From: Paraburkholderia oxyphila NBRC 105797
GTDB taxonomy: Bacteria > Pseudomonadota > Gammaproteobacteria > Burkholderiales > Burkholderiaceae
Reading direction: 5' to 3'
Assembly: GCF_000685075.1 (NCBI RefSeq)
Contig: NZ_BAYD01000005.1
Location: forward strand, 167,648 to 231,647
DNA: 64,000 bases
Position numbers and translations under genes: made by a program. Under the pieces are notes generated by a model, which saw only the letters and a program-made list of their open reading frames with translations, was not told the origin of the DNA and searched no databases. This document shows positions 54,391 to 63,999 of this stretch, piece by piece; position 1 is the first letter of the stretch; each line of letters opens with the position of its first letter.

Positions 54391-57225
54391 TCAGCCAGCC
54401 ATCAGCTTCAAGCCCGCCGGCAGCGCCTCGCCGAACACGCGGCCCGTATCGGCGCTATCGAGCGTCACGACTTCGCGCACCATCTCGATCCACGTCTGCG
54501 GAGCGTTCGCGCCTTCGAGCCGCCGCAGGACCGTCTCCCGCACGGCGGGCTCCAGATCGCGCGAGCGGTCGCCGGTCATGCGCGCGATCTGCGCGGCGGC
54601 GAACATGGCCGGCTCGACCTTCTTCCAGTCGAGCGCGAGGATGGCGTCGAGCCAGCGTGTGGCCACCTCGGGCGCCACGACGCCGTGCGCGCTGCCGTAA
54701 AAGGGCAGGCGCGCGCCGATGCGGCCCACGGCCCACCAGCTCTGATGATTCTCCGCGGGCTTTTGCAGGCGCGTCAAAAGCTGCTCGCCGATCTCGATCT
54801 TGCGTTCGGCCGAGATCCGTTCGAGCGAAGCGTAGAGGCGCACCATGTCCTGATGTCCGAGCTTCGCGGGATCGAAGGGCAGCTTGTGCTTCTTCGAGCT
54901 CGCCGCTTCTTCGAGCCAGCGCATCGCTTCCAGCACCTGCTCCTGCGCGGCGTCGTCGAGACCGCCCGCCGTGCGCCGCCACAGCGTCCACCACTCGGAC
55001 CACACCTGGCCTTCGTTGACGTGCTGGATGCCGTCGTCGAAGAGGGTCCAGAGCTGCTCGACGCGCCACTCGTCGAGCGGATAGCCGAAGCCGGGCCGCA
55101 CGCAGAAGCCCGCGAGGTTCAGCCACAGGCGCTCGTGATCGGGCGAGCGGCGGCGCCGTCCCGCACGCTCCCACAGCGCGCCGAACAGCTCGCGCAGCAG
55201 CGGGCCGTCCCAGTTCTGGCGCGGCCCGAGGCCGTGTTCGAGCTGCGCGCGCAGGCGCTTGACTTCCTTGGGGTCGACCTTGGCCGACTTCGGGCCGAAC
55301 ACGCGGTCGATCAGGGCGATGGCCTCGTCGAGCCCGGCGTGGCGCGCGCCCTGGCTCGCCTCGGTGCCTGAGGCTTCGTCGCGGCGCAGCTGGAATTCGA
55401 GCAGCCAGCGTTGCGCGTCGTCGTCGGTGGCGATGCAGCCGACTTCCAGTGTGCCCACTTCGGTCAGTTGTGCCGTGAGCTTCACCGGCCGTTCCTGTTC
55501 CGCGCGAGCACCCTGAGCACCTTGTACGCCCTGGGCATTCTGGCGCTGCACCACGGTGGACAGCGGCGGCAGCCGCACGAAGTCCGCCGACGAAATCTCG
55601 GCGATCTCGCCAGGCCGCCACGCCGTATCGGCGACCGTCGAGACCAGGTGGAATTGCACGGGATGGCCGAGACGCAACGCGAACACGCGGTCGTCGAGGC
55701 GCACTTCGTGGCCTTCCTCGGTGCCGCGCGGCAGCAGGCAGACGCCGCGCGTTCTTGCATCGTCGTCCGCGCTTTTGCCGGTCTCCTCGTCGAGCACGAG
55801 GAAGTAGCTGCGCGGCGAGCCGCCGCCGATGCGCGGCGCGCGTCCCGAGCGCGCCAGCGCGTAGGCGACCGCGCCGCGCGCGACCGCCACGTCGGGTTGG
55901 TCGTTTTGCAGCACGGTGAGGGGCGCTTCGCGCCACGTGCTCAGCGTCTCGTGCAGTCGGCCGGCCAGCGCTTGCGCGCGGAACACGCCGCCGTTGAGCA
56001 GCAGCGTGTCGGGCACGGGCAAAGGCGTTGCCCCGCTGTCCGCCACGCCCAGCGCCTCGCGCGACTGCGCGGCGAAGCGATGCAGGAACGCCGCGATATG
56101 GCGTGTCACCGCCGCGTCGGCGGCATAGGGCAGGCCGAATTCGACGATCGCCGCGCGCGAGCGGCGCGGCAGTTCGTCGGGGCCGCCTGCGGGAAAGAAG
56201 CCGTCCACGACGATGCGCTCGGCCTCGTCGCGCGTGAGCTGGGTCGTGCGCGCGCCGCCGATCAGCCGTGAGCCCGCGCCGAGCAGCGTCACGCCGACCG
56301 CATCGGGCGCGGCGTCGCCGAGCAATTGCTCCTTCGCGACGCGGCAGCGCTCGACGAGCTGCGAGAGGCTCGCGGCGGAGAGACGCGCGTTGTCGCCCGC
56401 GAGCCGGCTTTCGGCCAGATGCGCGAGCGCGAGGTCCATGTTGTCGCCGCCCAGCATCAGGTGGTTGCCCACGCCGATGCGGCTCAGCTGCGGCTCGCCG
56501 TTCTCGACCTGCACCTTGATGAGCGTGAGGTCGGTGGTGCCGCCGCCCACGTCGCAGACGAGCACGAGGCGCGTCTGCGCGAGCTCGGCCTGCAGCGTCC
56601 CGCGATGGTGGAACAGCCAGTCGTAGAACGCGGCCTGCGGCTCTTCGAGCAGGCGCAGCGTGGGCAGCCGCGCGCGCCGCGCCGCTTCGAGCGTCAGTGC
56701 GCGCGCGCCGTCGTCGAACGAGGCGGGCACGGTGAGCACTACGTCCTGTTCTTCGAGCGGCGCGTGCGGGAAGCGATGGTTCCACGCGGCGCGCACGTGC
56801 GCGAGATAGCTCGCGCTCGCGTCCACCGGTGAGACCTTGCCGACTTCGTCGGGCGCGCCCCACGGCAGGATGGGCGCGAGCCGGTCCACCGAGGCATGCG
56901 AAAGCCAGCTCTTCGCACTGGCGACGAGCCGGCCCGGCACCTGGGCGCCGAGCGTGCGTGCGAGGCGGCCGACGACAGGCGCAACCGCTTCTGCCGCGCC
57001 TTCCGGCGCCGCGGCCGCGGGCCAGGGCAGTTGCACGGCGCCGGGCGCGAGCTCGCCCGGCGCCGGGTGATAGCGCGACGAGGGCAGGAGCGGCTGCGCG
57101 CTCACCTCGCCGGGCGCGGTGAGCTGCTCGATATCGAAGACGCGGATCTCGTCCGCGCCCGCTTCGGCGTAGGCAACGACGGTGTTGCTCGTTCCGAGGT
57201 CTATGCCTACGACGTATCGCTTCAT
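54391..57225 (-). CDS. Hsp70-family protein with long C-terminal extension
   Basis: 944 residues from ATG 57225. Actin-like ATPase motifs: GIDLGTSNTVVAYAE (phosphate 1), VCDVGGGTTDLTLI (phosphate 2) and a late LLNGGVF/VAVARGAVAYA adenosine site. After about residue 480 a short substrate-binding-like part is followed by an about 300-residue helical, Trp-rich extension with no known family. No J-domain or GrpE gene is adjacent. It lies 26 bp after a second Hsp70 gene, same strand. Its client is unknown. Confidence 0.9.
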   Translation of the reverse strand: MKRYVVGIDLGTSNTVVAYAEAGADEIRVFDIEQLTAPGEVSAQPLLPSSRYHPAPGELAPGAVQLPWPAAAAPEGAAEAVAPVVGRLARTLGAQVPGRLVASAKSWLSHASVDRLAPILPWGAPDEVGKVSPVDASASYLAHVRAAWNHRFPHAPLEEQDVVLTVPASFDDGARALTLEAARRARLPTLRLLEEPQAAFYDWLFHHRGTLQAELAQTRLVLVCDVGGGTTDLTLIKVQVENGEPQLSRIGVGNHLMLGGDNMDLALAHLAESRLAGDNARLSAASLSQLVERCRVAKEQLLGDAAPDAVGVTLLGAGSRLIGGARTTQLTRDEAERIVVDGFFPAGGPDELPRRSRAAIVEFGLPYAADAAVTRHIAAFLHRFAAQSREALGVADSGATPLPVPDTLLLNGGVFRAQALAGRLHETLSTWREAPLTVLQNDQPDVAVARGAVAYALARSGRAPRIGGGSPRSYFLVLDEETGKSADDDARTRGVCLLPRGTEEGHEVRLDDRVFALRLGHPVQFHLVSTVADTAWRPGEIAEISSADFVRLPPLSTVVQRQNAQGVQGAQGARAEQERPVKLTAQLTEVGTLEVGCIATDDDAQRWLLEFQLRRDEASGTEASQGARHAGLDEAIALIDRVFGPKSAKVDPKEVKRLRAQLEHGLGPRQNWDGPLLRELFGALWERAGRRRRSPDHERLWLNLAGFCVRPGFGYPLDEWRVEQLWTLFDDGIQHVNEGQVWSEWWTLWRRTAGGLDDAAQEQVLEAMRWLEEAASSKKHKLPFDPAKLGHQDMVRLYASLERISAERKIEIGEQLLTRLQKPAENHQSWWAVGRIGARLPFYGSAHGVVAPEVATRWLDAILALDWKKVEPAMFAAAQIARMTGDRSRDLEPAVRETVLRRLEGANAPQTWIEMVREVVTLDSADTGRVFGEALPAGLKLMAG

Positions 57226-57251
57226 CGTGCTCAAGAGACGGTTGGGCCGCT

Positions 57252-59105
57252 TCAGGCGCTAGCGCCGCCGCGCACGTCGAATTCGACCTTCCAGCGCTCG
57301 TTGCTGCCGCTCGGCACGGCCTCGAGCTCGAGCGTCCCGGCTTCGGTCACGCGCGCGTGCAGCTTGACCGGCACGACTTCGCCAGGCGTGCGGCCTTCGC
57401 TTGGCAGCGTGGCCTGGATCTCTTCGAGTTCCTGAAGCTCTTCCGCCGACCAGTAGTCGAGCAACGTGCCCACCTGGTCCTGGCGGCGCACCGAGGAGCC
57501 GAAGAAGCGGAAGTGCACCGGCTCGCCCACCACGAGGCCGAACTCCTGCGGCGGCAGCGCCGCGTCCGTGCCTTCCTCCATGCCGAAGGGCGCGACGCAG
57601 AGCGCCGAGACCGGCGGCTCGAGGCCCGGCACCGCGGGCATGGCCGATTCGATCGCCACGTAGTACGCGCGCGCCGTGCCTCCGCGGATGCGCACGCCCT
57701 TGCCGCGCTTCACATAGCCGTAGTACGCCGCGCCGCGCGCGACCGCGAGGTCGAGGTCCGCGCCGCCCAGCAGGCGTGCGGCCGGCGCGCCTTCGGCCGC
57801 GAGCCAGCCATTGAGGATCTCGAGCACGCGCTCCGAAAGCAGCGACGACTTGAACACGCCGCCGTTGAACAGCACTGCCGTGGGATGCAGGAAGCTCGCG
57901 CCCTGGGCGCTCGCCACGGGCGCGCCGAGGCCTTCGAGTTCCGCGAGCGCGCCCACCTGGCGGCCGAGGAACGCCGCGAGGTGGCGCGTCACGCCGGCGT
58001 CCTGCGCGTAGGGCAGGCCGAGCTGCGTGAGGCCGGCGCGGGCGCGCGTGACGGGCCGCGCCGCCGCATCCACTGGCGGGAAGAAGCCTTCGAGGATGAT
58101 CTGCGTGAGTTCGGCGCGCGTGAGTTCGGTGCGGATCGAGCCGCCGATCAGCTTCGAGCCGCGGCTCGGCACGACGAGCGGCACGGTCTCCACGCTCGGG
58201 TCGGAGAGCAGCGTCTCCTTGGCCGAGCGGCACGCATAGGTGAGCGCGCGCAGCTGCCACGGATCGGCCTGGGTGCCCTGCGCCGCGAGCTTGCGCGCGA
58301 CCACGTGGGCGAGCGCGAGATCCATGTTGTCGCCGCCGAGCAGGATGTGCTCGCCCACGGCCACGCGGTGCAGCTCGAGGTTGCCTTCGCGCTCGACCAC
58401 CGCGATCAGCGAGAGGTCGGTCGTGCCGCCGCCCACATCCACCACGAGGATGATGTCGCCGACCTTGACTTCCTTGCGCCATGCGCCACCGCTCTTCTGG
58501 ATCCAGCTATAGAGCGCGGCCTGGGGTTCCTCCAGCAGCGTCATGCGCGTGTAGCCGGCGGCCTGCGCGGCTTCGGCGGTGAGCTCGCGCGCGGCCGGAT
58601 CGAACGAGGCCGGGATTGTGACAGTTACGTCCTGATCGGCGAACGGCGCGTCGGGGTGCGTGTGATCCCATGCCTCGCGCAGGTGCGTGAGGTAGCGGAT
58701 CGAGCTTTCGAGCGGCGAGACGCGCGCGACTTCGGGCGGCGCGTCGTTGGGCAGGATCGCGGCGCGGCGGTCCACACCGGGATGGCACAGCCAGCTCTTC
58801 GCGCTCGACACGAGGCGGATGGGCGTGCCGGCGCCGCGGCTGCGCGCCATTTCGCCCACGGCGTAGCCGCGCGTGGCGGTCCAGGGCAGCGTGAGGTCGC
58901 CCGGCGTCAGCTCGCCCGCGTTGGGCAGGTAGAGGAACGACGGCAGCAGCTCGGGCGACTCGATCGCGCCGGGCGCGGTCAATTGCGTGACGGGGAGCAC
59001 GCCCTGGGTGGCTTTTTCGCCGTCACTGCCGGCGAGGTCCACCCAGGACAGGGCGCAATGCGTCGTGCCGAGGTCGACGCCGATGGAATAACGCGGTTCG
59101 CTCAC
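57252..59105 (-). CDS. Hsp70-family protein (DnaK-like)
   Basis: 617 residues from GTG 59105, overlapping the DUF2760 stop (GTGA). Phosphate loops GVDLGTTHCALSWVD and VVDVGGGTTDLSLIAV and late FNGGVFKSSLL and AVARGAAYYGYVKRG. The C-terminal beta domain is short and the lid is absent, unlike true DnaK. About the same age and layout as the following paralogue, so an ancient duplication. Central gene of DUF2760-Hsp70-Hsp70. Confidence 0.9.
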   Translation of the reverse strand: MSEPRYSIGVDLGTTHCALSWVDLAGSDGEKATQGVLPVTQLTAPGAIESPELLPSFLYLPNAGELTPGDLTLPWTATRGYAVGEMARSRGAGTPIRLVSSAKSWLCHPGVDRRAAILPNDAPPEVARVSPLESSIRYLTHLREAWDHTHPDAPFADQDVTVTIPASFDPAARELTAEAAQAAGYTRMTLLEEPQAALYSWIQKSGGAWRKEVKVGDIILVVDVGGGTTDLSLIAVVEREGNLELHRVAVGEHILLGGDNMDLALAHVVARKLAAQGTQADPWQLRALTYACRSAKETLLSDPSVETVPLVVPSRGSKLIGGSIRTELTRAELTQIILEGFFPPVDAAARPVTRARAGLTQLGLPYAQDAGVTRHLAAFLGRQVGALAELEGLGAPVASAQGASFLHPTAVLFNGGVFKSSLLSERVLEILNGWLAAEGAPAARLLGGADLDLAVARGAAYYGYVKRGKGVRIRGGTARAYYVAIESAMPAVPGLEPPVSALCVAPFGMEEGTDAALPPQEFGLVVGEPVHFRFFGSSVRRQDQVGTLLDYWSAEELQELEEIQATLPSEGRTPGEVVPVKLHARVTEAGTLELEAVPSGSNERWKVEFDVRGGASA

Positions 59106-59704
59106 AGTTCCACCTCTGCCGGTGCGAGGACCTTGGCGTCGTGCGATTTCACGAGCTTGGGTAGTTTGACGTCGTCGACGCGCCAGCCGCGGTGGCTGAT
59201 CGTGCCGTTGTACGGCGCCGCGCCGACCACGTTGCCGGTCAGGCGGATGGCGGTGGCGTCGAAGCCTTCGGCGATGGTCACGCGGCTGCCTTCGGCCTCC
59301 GTGCGCACCGGGCGGATCGTGAAGTGCTCGCGCAGCGTCGCGCGGCAGCCCTCGTGCACGAGGCGCGCGGCCGCGCCGATGTCGGCGTCGCCGTAGTTGG
59401 CGATGTCTTCCTCGACGAAATCGACGAAGCGGGCGTTGCGCTGGAGCAGGCCCAGCAGTTGCAGCGCCGACTGCGGGCTGGCTTCTTCGATGGCGGGCGC
59501 GGGGGCCGGTGCGGCTGCGGGCGCGGGCTTGGCGACGGGCGCGGCGGCCGGAGCAGGAGTGCGCGGCGCGGCAGCGGGTGCGATGGTTTCGCCGTTGCGC
59601 AGGCGGCGCACGCCGGCGGCCAGCTCGGCGTTGCCGAGGATCGCGAAGAACGATCCGAAGGCAAGCGCGAGCCTGCCTGCGAAGGAAATCTTGGTTTCGG
59701 TCAT
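59102..59704 (-). CDS. DUF2760 protein
   Basis: 200 residues from ATG 59704 (GGAG 8 bases upstream). One N-terminal hydrophobic helix (FAGRLALAFGSFFAILGNAEL), an Ala/Pro linker (about 45-70), then a C-terminal domain (SALQLLGLLQRNARFVDFVEED, GDADIGAAARLVHEGC, YNGTISHRGWRVDDVKLP) typical of DUF2760, always found with these Hsp70 genes. It may anchor the chaperones to the membrane. Four-base overlap with the Hsp70 gene. Confidence 0.85.
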   Translation of the reverse strand: MTETKISFAGRLALAFGSFFAILGNAELAAGVRRLRNGETIAPAAAPRTPAPAAAPVAKPAPAAAPAPAPAIEEASPQSALQLLGLLQRNARFVDFVEEDIANYGDADIGAAARLVHEGCRATLREHFTIRPVRTEAEGSRVTIAEGFDATAIRLTGNVVGAAPYNGTISHRGWRVDDVKLPKLVKSHDAKVLAPAEVEL

Positions 59705-59994
59705 CAAAACAGCTCCAGTGGGCTCGCTCGCCTGGGCGAGCGGTCCAGCCGGCCTCGCGTCGAGGCGCTTACGGTACGTCATGGGGACGTCCAGCGTGTG
59801 ACGGCGGGGAGCGCGTTCGAGCCCCCGCGAGCGGCAGCCGGCAGGAAAAACATGAGCCCGGCGCGGGCTCAAAACCCGTATTTTGCCTTGTCGCGGGCGC
59901 AAGACGGGAAAATTGGCCGTTCGGGGGAGGGAATTAGCGGGTTTGAGGCGGGTTTGAAGGCCGCTGGCGGGGCGTCAGGCGTGCCGTCACGGCA

Positions 59995-60291
59995 TCACGT
60001 CTCGGTCTTTCCCGCTTCCCGGCTGCTTTCGTCCTTGTGGAACACGCGCTTCGTGGTGCGCTTGGTGGCGTCCCAGCCCTCGCGCGAGGCGTTCGCGATG
60101 CCGTGGCCGACCGTCTTCGCCGCATGCGCGGTGGCGTGGCCGAAGTCGCGCGCGGCGTGGCCGGTTTTTACCGCGGCCTCTTTCGAGTCGCGCTTGATGT
60201 CCTCTTTCACTTCGTGGAGGTCGGCGTAGGCGGCCGAGCTCATCATGCCGAGCAGCAGCGCGGCCAGCACGATTTGTCGTGTTTTTTTCAT
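59995..60291 (-). CDS. Small periplasmic helical protein
   Basis: 98 residues. Signal peptide (RQIVLAALLLGMMSSAAYA), then one long amphipathic, Lys/Ala/His-rich helix (VKEDIKRDSKEAAVKTGHAA, THAHAAKTVGHGIA-type repeats) like LEA or colicin-like low-complexity proteins. ATG 60291 overlaps the ApeP-like gene stop (ATGA; GGGAG upstream), so it is translated with that cluster. No known function. Confidence 0.75.
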   Translation of the reverse strand: MKKTRQIVLAALLLGMMSSAAYADLHEVKEDIKRDSKEAAVKTGHAARDFGHATAHAAKTVGHGIANASREGWDATKRTTKRVFHKDESSREAGKTET

Positions 60292-60881
60292 GTTCGTTCT
60301 CCCTTGAGACTGTTATCGGTCGCCCTGGCGAGCGCGCCGGACGCGTCGAGCATCACGGCGGCGCGCCCGGTCAGCAGCACCGCGTCGCCGCAGCGAAGCG
60401 TGAAGCCGTAGAGGACGGTGTTGCCGTCGCCGCTCATGCGCTCGGCTTCCACGGTGAGCGGCGCCTCGAACGTATCGAGGCGCGCCACGTGCGCTTCGAC
60501 GCCGCGCACGCTCGCGAGATAGCCCACGCGCGGCCGGCCCGCTTGCGGCTGGTCCGGCACGCCGTCGCGCATGCCGGTGAGCGCGCCATGCACGGCCATC
60601 GCCTGTGCCGCGTACTCGATCCCGCAGACCGAGGCCAGCCGGCCCTGCGAACGCAACGGATTATGAGCGTCGCGGTGGCTGTTCGCCGTGCAGCGGATGC
60701 GCGTGTCGTCCCATGCGTCCACGCTGTCGAGCAGGCACATCGCGCCGCTGTGCGGAATATGCGCGGCGATCCACGCGCGCCCGAGCGGCGCGGCATGGGG
60801 CGCCGAGGGTGTCGAGGGCGTCGCGGCCGTCGTGTCGGGTGACGCCACGGGCGGCGCGCCGTGCAAAACGTCTTGCGTCAT
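60288..60881 (-). CDS. apeP: ApeP-like hotdog-fold 3-hydroxyacyl-ACP dehydratase
   Basis: 197 residues from ATG 60881. IPHSGAMCLLDSVDAWDD and SVCGIEYAAQAMAVHGAL carry the hotdog active-site His and Gly-Glu helix of ApeP dehydratases, which form the double bonds of aryl polyenes. The first about 45 residues are an Ala/Pro-rich extension. Overlaps the ApeC-like gene by four bases. Confidence 0.82.
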   Translation of the reverse strand: MTQDVLHGAPPVASPDTTAATPSTPSAPHAAPLGRAWIAAHIPHSGAMCLLDSVDAWDDTRIRCTANSHRDAHNPLRSQGRLASVCGIEYAAQAMAVHGALTGMRDGVPDQPQAGRPRVGYLASVRGVEAHVARLDTFEAPLTVEAERMSGDGNTVLYGFTLRCGDAVLLTGRAAVMLDASGALARATDNSLKGERT

Positions 60882-61720
60882 CGCGAGCGCTCCGCGTGCG
60901 TGCCCGCTGGCGTCACGTCGATGCGCACGCGCGTCTCGGGCAGATAGTCGATCACCACGCTCGCCGCGCGCCCCGCCGCAATCGCTTCGAGCAGCGGCAG
61001 TCCGCGCGCAGCGGGATTGCCGGCGCGCAGGGCTTCGAGCTCGGGGGAGGCGAGCGTCGTGACCGGCGCGTCGGTGAGCTTCACTTCGATGCACGCCAGC
61101 GCGTTTGCTGGCACGTGCGCGTTGGCATCGTCATCGCTTGCCGGCGCGAGCACGAGCGCCACGCCGAACGCGTCGGCGATCGGCCGCACCGTGTGCAGTG
61201 GCTCGGGATAGTCGGTCTCGTAGGCGATCAGCAGGCTCGGCACGCCATCCACGGCGATCTGGCACAGGCTCTCCAGCAGGCCCGCGGCGAAGCTGCCGTC
61301 GTGCGCGCAGAGCACGTTCGACGTGGCGCGCGAGCGCGACGCGATGCTCCAATAGCCGGCCGCCGCGTTGTGCACCGAGTTGTGAAAGCGCGTGGGCGAG
61401 ATCTGGCGGTCGTCGCCCGCGAGCATTTCGCAGATCGCGTGGCAGTTCTGGCCATCGCCGCCCGACGCGGCGAACACGGTGGCGAGCGTCGCGCCGTCGC
61501 GGCCGCTCGCGGCCACGGCTGCGTGGCCCACGGCCAGCGCGGTTTTCACGACCGGCGCGGCGCGGCGCCGCTCGGCGTTCGGCAGGCCCGCAGCGGGCGG
61601 CAGCTCGGTGCGCGCGTGCGTCCACGGCGCGCGGCCCGCGAGGACCTCGGCGGCCTGCGGCCAGCCGGCGAGGCCGGGCCCGATCAGGCCGATGCTTTCG
61701 ATGGAGGCTCGCAATTTCAT
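60878..61720 (-). CDS. apeC: Beta-ketoacyl synthase chain-length factor (ApeC-like)
   Basis: 280 residues from ATG 61720. N-terminal-only ketosynthase fold (SIESIGLIGPGLAGWPQ, TVFAASGGDGQNCHAICEML, SPTRFHNSVHNAAAGYWSIA) with no catalytic Cys or His, as in PF13723 chain-length factors that pair with an active KASII. It is 7 bp after the ApeO-like gene. Confidence 0.83.
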   Translation of the reverse strand: MKLRASIESIGLIGPGLAGWPQAAEVLAGRAPWTHARTELPPAAGLPNAERRRAAPVVKTALAVGHAAVAASGRDGATLATVFAASGGDGQNCHAICEMLAGDDRQISPTRFHNSVHNAAAGYWSIASRSRATSNVLCAHDGSFAAGLLESLCQIAVDGVPSLLIAYETDYPEPLHTVRPIADAFGVALVLAPASDDDANAHVPANALACIEVKLTDAPVTTLASPELEALRAGNPAARGLPLLEAIAAGRAASVVIDYLPETRVRIDVTPAGTHAERSR

Positions 61721-61727
61721 GGCGGGT

Positions 61728-62951
61728 TCACGCTCGCGGCTCGCGCAGCGCGGGGTCCGCGCGGCCAAAAATCAGGCTGCAATTCGTGCCGCCGAAGCCG
61801 AACGAATTGCTGAGGACGGTGTGCAAGTCGGCATCGCGGCTTTGCAGCACGTAATCGAGGCCCAGCGCCGGATCGGGCTGCGTCGTGTTCACGCCCGCGG
61901 GCACGAAGCGGTGGCGCAGCGCGAGCGCGGACACCACGGCCTCCAGCGCGCCCGCCGCGCCCAGCGTGTGGCCGGTCGCGCCCTTGGTCGAGCTGCACGG
62001 CGTGCCCTCGAAGAAGGCGCGCACCGCGAGGCTCTCGGCGGCGTCGTTGCTCGGCGTCGCGGTGCCGTGCAGGTTGATGTAGCCGATCCCGGCCGGCGCG
62101 ATGCCCGCCATCGCGAGCGCCTGCTCGATGGCGGCGCGCGCGCCGAGCCCTTCGGGATGCGGCGAGGACATGTGATGCGCGTCGCTCGATTCGCCCACGC
62201 CGAGCAGCAGCACGGCGTTTTCATCGACCGTCTCGCGCGCCTCGGGCAAGCGCTCGACGAGCGCGAACGCCGCCGCCTCGCCGATCGAGATGCCGTCGCG
62301 CGCCACGTCGAACGGCCGGCACGGCTTGCGCGAGAGCAGTTCGAGCGAATTGAAGCCGTACAGCGTCGTGAGGCACAGCGAATCGACGCCGCCCACGACC
62401 GCGGCGTCGATGAGCCCCGCCTCGATCATGCGGCGCGCGGAGCCGAACACCTTCGCGCCCGACGAGCACGCCGAGGAGATCGCCATGGCCGGGCCGCGCA
62501 GCGCGAAGTACGCGCGCACGAACGAGGCCACGGAGTAGGGGTTGTGGGTTTCCGCGTAATGGAACCCCGCGGGCAGCGCGCCGGTCTGCGGGTCGCGCCG
62601 GCGGTAGGCGTCCTCGGTTTCGAGGATGCCGCTCGTGCTCGTGCCGACGAACACGCCCACGCGGTCCGCGCCATGCCGCGCGATGGTCCGCTCGACGTGC
62701 GCGGCGAAGCCGTCCTGCGTGAGGCCGAGCTGCGCGAGACGGTTGTTGCGGCACGCGTAATCGGCTAGATCGGCGCGCATGGGCTCGGCTTCGACGCCCT
62801 CTACCGCGCCGATCCAGGTGTCGAGCTCCGCGCGCTCGAAATCGCACGGCGCGAGGCCGCCGCGCTGGCGGCGCAGCGCGTCGAGCGTCGCGTCGAGCCC
62901 GCGCCCGAGGCAGCTGGTGGCGGTGTAGTGCGAGAGCAGTAGAGGTTTCAC
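61728..62951 (-). CDS. apeO: Beta-ketoacyl-ACP synthase II (ApeO-like)
   Basis: 407 residues from GTG 62951. Catalytic Cys in MAISSACSSGAKVF, His in NLHGTATPSND and STKGATGHTLGAAGALE, and NSFGFGGTNCSLIF. With the ApeC-like subunit it elongates the polyene chain. The frame stays open well upstream but without family similarity; the GTG gives the standard KASII length. Confidence 0.87.
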   Translation of the reverse strand: MKPLLLSHYTATSCLGRGLDATLDALRRQRGGLAPCDFERAELDTWIGAVEGVEAEPMRADLADYACRNNRLAQLGLTQDGFAAHVERTIARHGADRVGVFVGTSTSGILETEDAYRRRDPQTGALPAGFHYAETHNPYSVASFVRAYFALRGPAMAISSACSSGAKVFGSARRMIEAGLIDAAVVGGVDSLCLTTLYGFNSLELLSRKPCRPFDVARDGISIGEAAAFALVERLPEARETVDENAVLLLGVGESSDAHHMSSPHPEGLGARAAIEQALAMAGIAPAGIGYINLHGTATPSNDAAESLAVRAFFEGTPCSSTKGATGHTLGAAGALEAVVSALALRHRFVPAGVNTTQPDPALGLDYVLQSRDADLHTVLSNSFGFGGTNCSLIFGRADPALREPRA

Positions 62952-63027
62952 GAAGGTCGAATCCGGTGACTGAAGTGCGCGCCGCGCGGGCAACTCAAAC
63001 GTGGGCCTCGCGGAGCATTGATCCTCA

Positions 63028-63999
63028 TCAAATTTTATCAAATGGGGGGTGACCGGCCCCATTCCGGCCCGGAACCCCGGCTGGCGGGCGGCCGCCTTCA
63101 GCTTGCCGCGCAACAGGCGCGCCGCCCGCGTGCGCTGGTTCCGGGGCGAGTGCGGGGTTGAACATCGGGTTGAGTACCGGGTCGAGCGCCGGGTTGAGCA
63201 CTTCGCGCAGCGTCGTCCAGCGCAGTTGCGCGCTGGCGGCGGCGCGCAGGACCTCGGGCAGCGCTTCGAGCACCACGGGCTGGCCGTTCGGGCCGCGCGC
63301 CGCGTGGCCGTCGTGCACGAGCAGGATGTCGCGAGGCGCGAGGCCGTGCAGCAGGCGCTGCGCGACCTTGCGGGCGTCGCGCTCGCGCGTGTCGAAGCCG
63401 CGCCGCGTCCAGCTCGCGAGCTGCAGGCCGAGCCCGCACAGCACTGGTTCGAGAAACGGATTGCGCAGGCCCGCCGGGGCGCGGAAAAAGAGCGGGCGCA
63501 TCCCGCTGATCTCGGTGAGCGTGCGCTGCGCGGCTTCGATCTCGCGCCGCAGCGCGCCGGGCCCGGAGAGTGATAACGTGTGCCGGTGCCGCTGGCTGTG
63601 GTTTTCGACGGCATGGCCGCGCGCGACGATCGCCTCGATGCAGCGCGGGTGCCGCCGCGCCAGATCGCCGATGCAGAAGAACGTCGCCCGCGCGCCGTAT
63701 TGGTCGAGCAGGTCGAGCACGCGCGGGGTCACGTCGGGGTCGGGGCCGTCGTCAATGGTGAGCGCGATGCGGCGGTCCGTGCCGTCGTCCGCCTCGTCCG
63801 GCGCCAGTTCGGGCCCCATTGCACGGATTTCTGGCAGGCGCGTCCAGTTAGGGCCGAGCAGCGCGCTCTTCGGCCAGAGTCCCGCCGCGGTCAGCGCGAG
63901 ATGCGAGGCGATCACGCCACCCGCTGCCCACGGCCAGGTGGACGGTTGAGCGAGCAGCGCCGCCGCCGCGCCCGCGTGCAGCGCCGCCGCGCCCGTGAT
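63028..63999 (-). CDS. Polysaccharide deacetylase family protein, 5' end missing
   Basis: The frame is open to the right edge; 323 codons are visible. Two N-terminal hydrophobic helices (GAAALHAGAAAALLAQ, then GGVIASHLALTAAGLW), a NodB domain with LTIDDGPDPDVTPRVLD (metal Asp), NHSQRHRH (zinc His pair) and FFRAPAGLRNPF, and an Ala/Pro-rich tail after about 290. Removes N- or O-acyl groups from a glycan or lipid-linked sugar. It starts the visible minus-strand run to the ape genes (76-bp gap). Confidence 0.85.
   Translation of the reverse strand: MTGAAALHAGAAAALLAQPSTWPWAAGGVIASHLALTAAGLWPKSALLGPNWTRLPEIRAMGPELAPDEADDGTDRRIALTIDDGPDPDVTPRVLDLLDQYGARATFFCIGDLARRHPRCIEAIVARGHAVENHSQRHRHTLSLSGPGALRREIEAAQRTLTEISGMRPLFFRAPAGLRNPFLEPVLCGLGLQLASWTRRGFDTRERDARKVAQRLLHGLAPRDILLVHDGHAARGPNGQPVVLEALPEVLRAAASAQLRWTTLREVLNPALDPVLNPMFNPALAPEPAHAGGAPVARQAEGGRPPAGVPGRNGAGHPPFDKI

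Noticed and set aside
57357..59396. 679-codon open frame on the plus strand
   Set aside because: Antisense shadow of the Hsp70 gene with no ribosome site or recognisable domain.
61728..63614. 628-codon reading of the ApeO-like gene
   Set aside because: The first about 220 residues are an out-of-frame reading of the deacetylase gene; the ketosynthase starts at GTG 62951.
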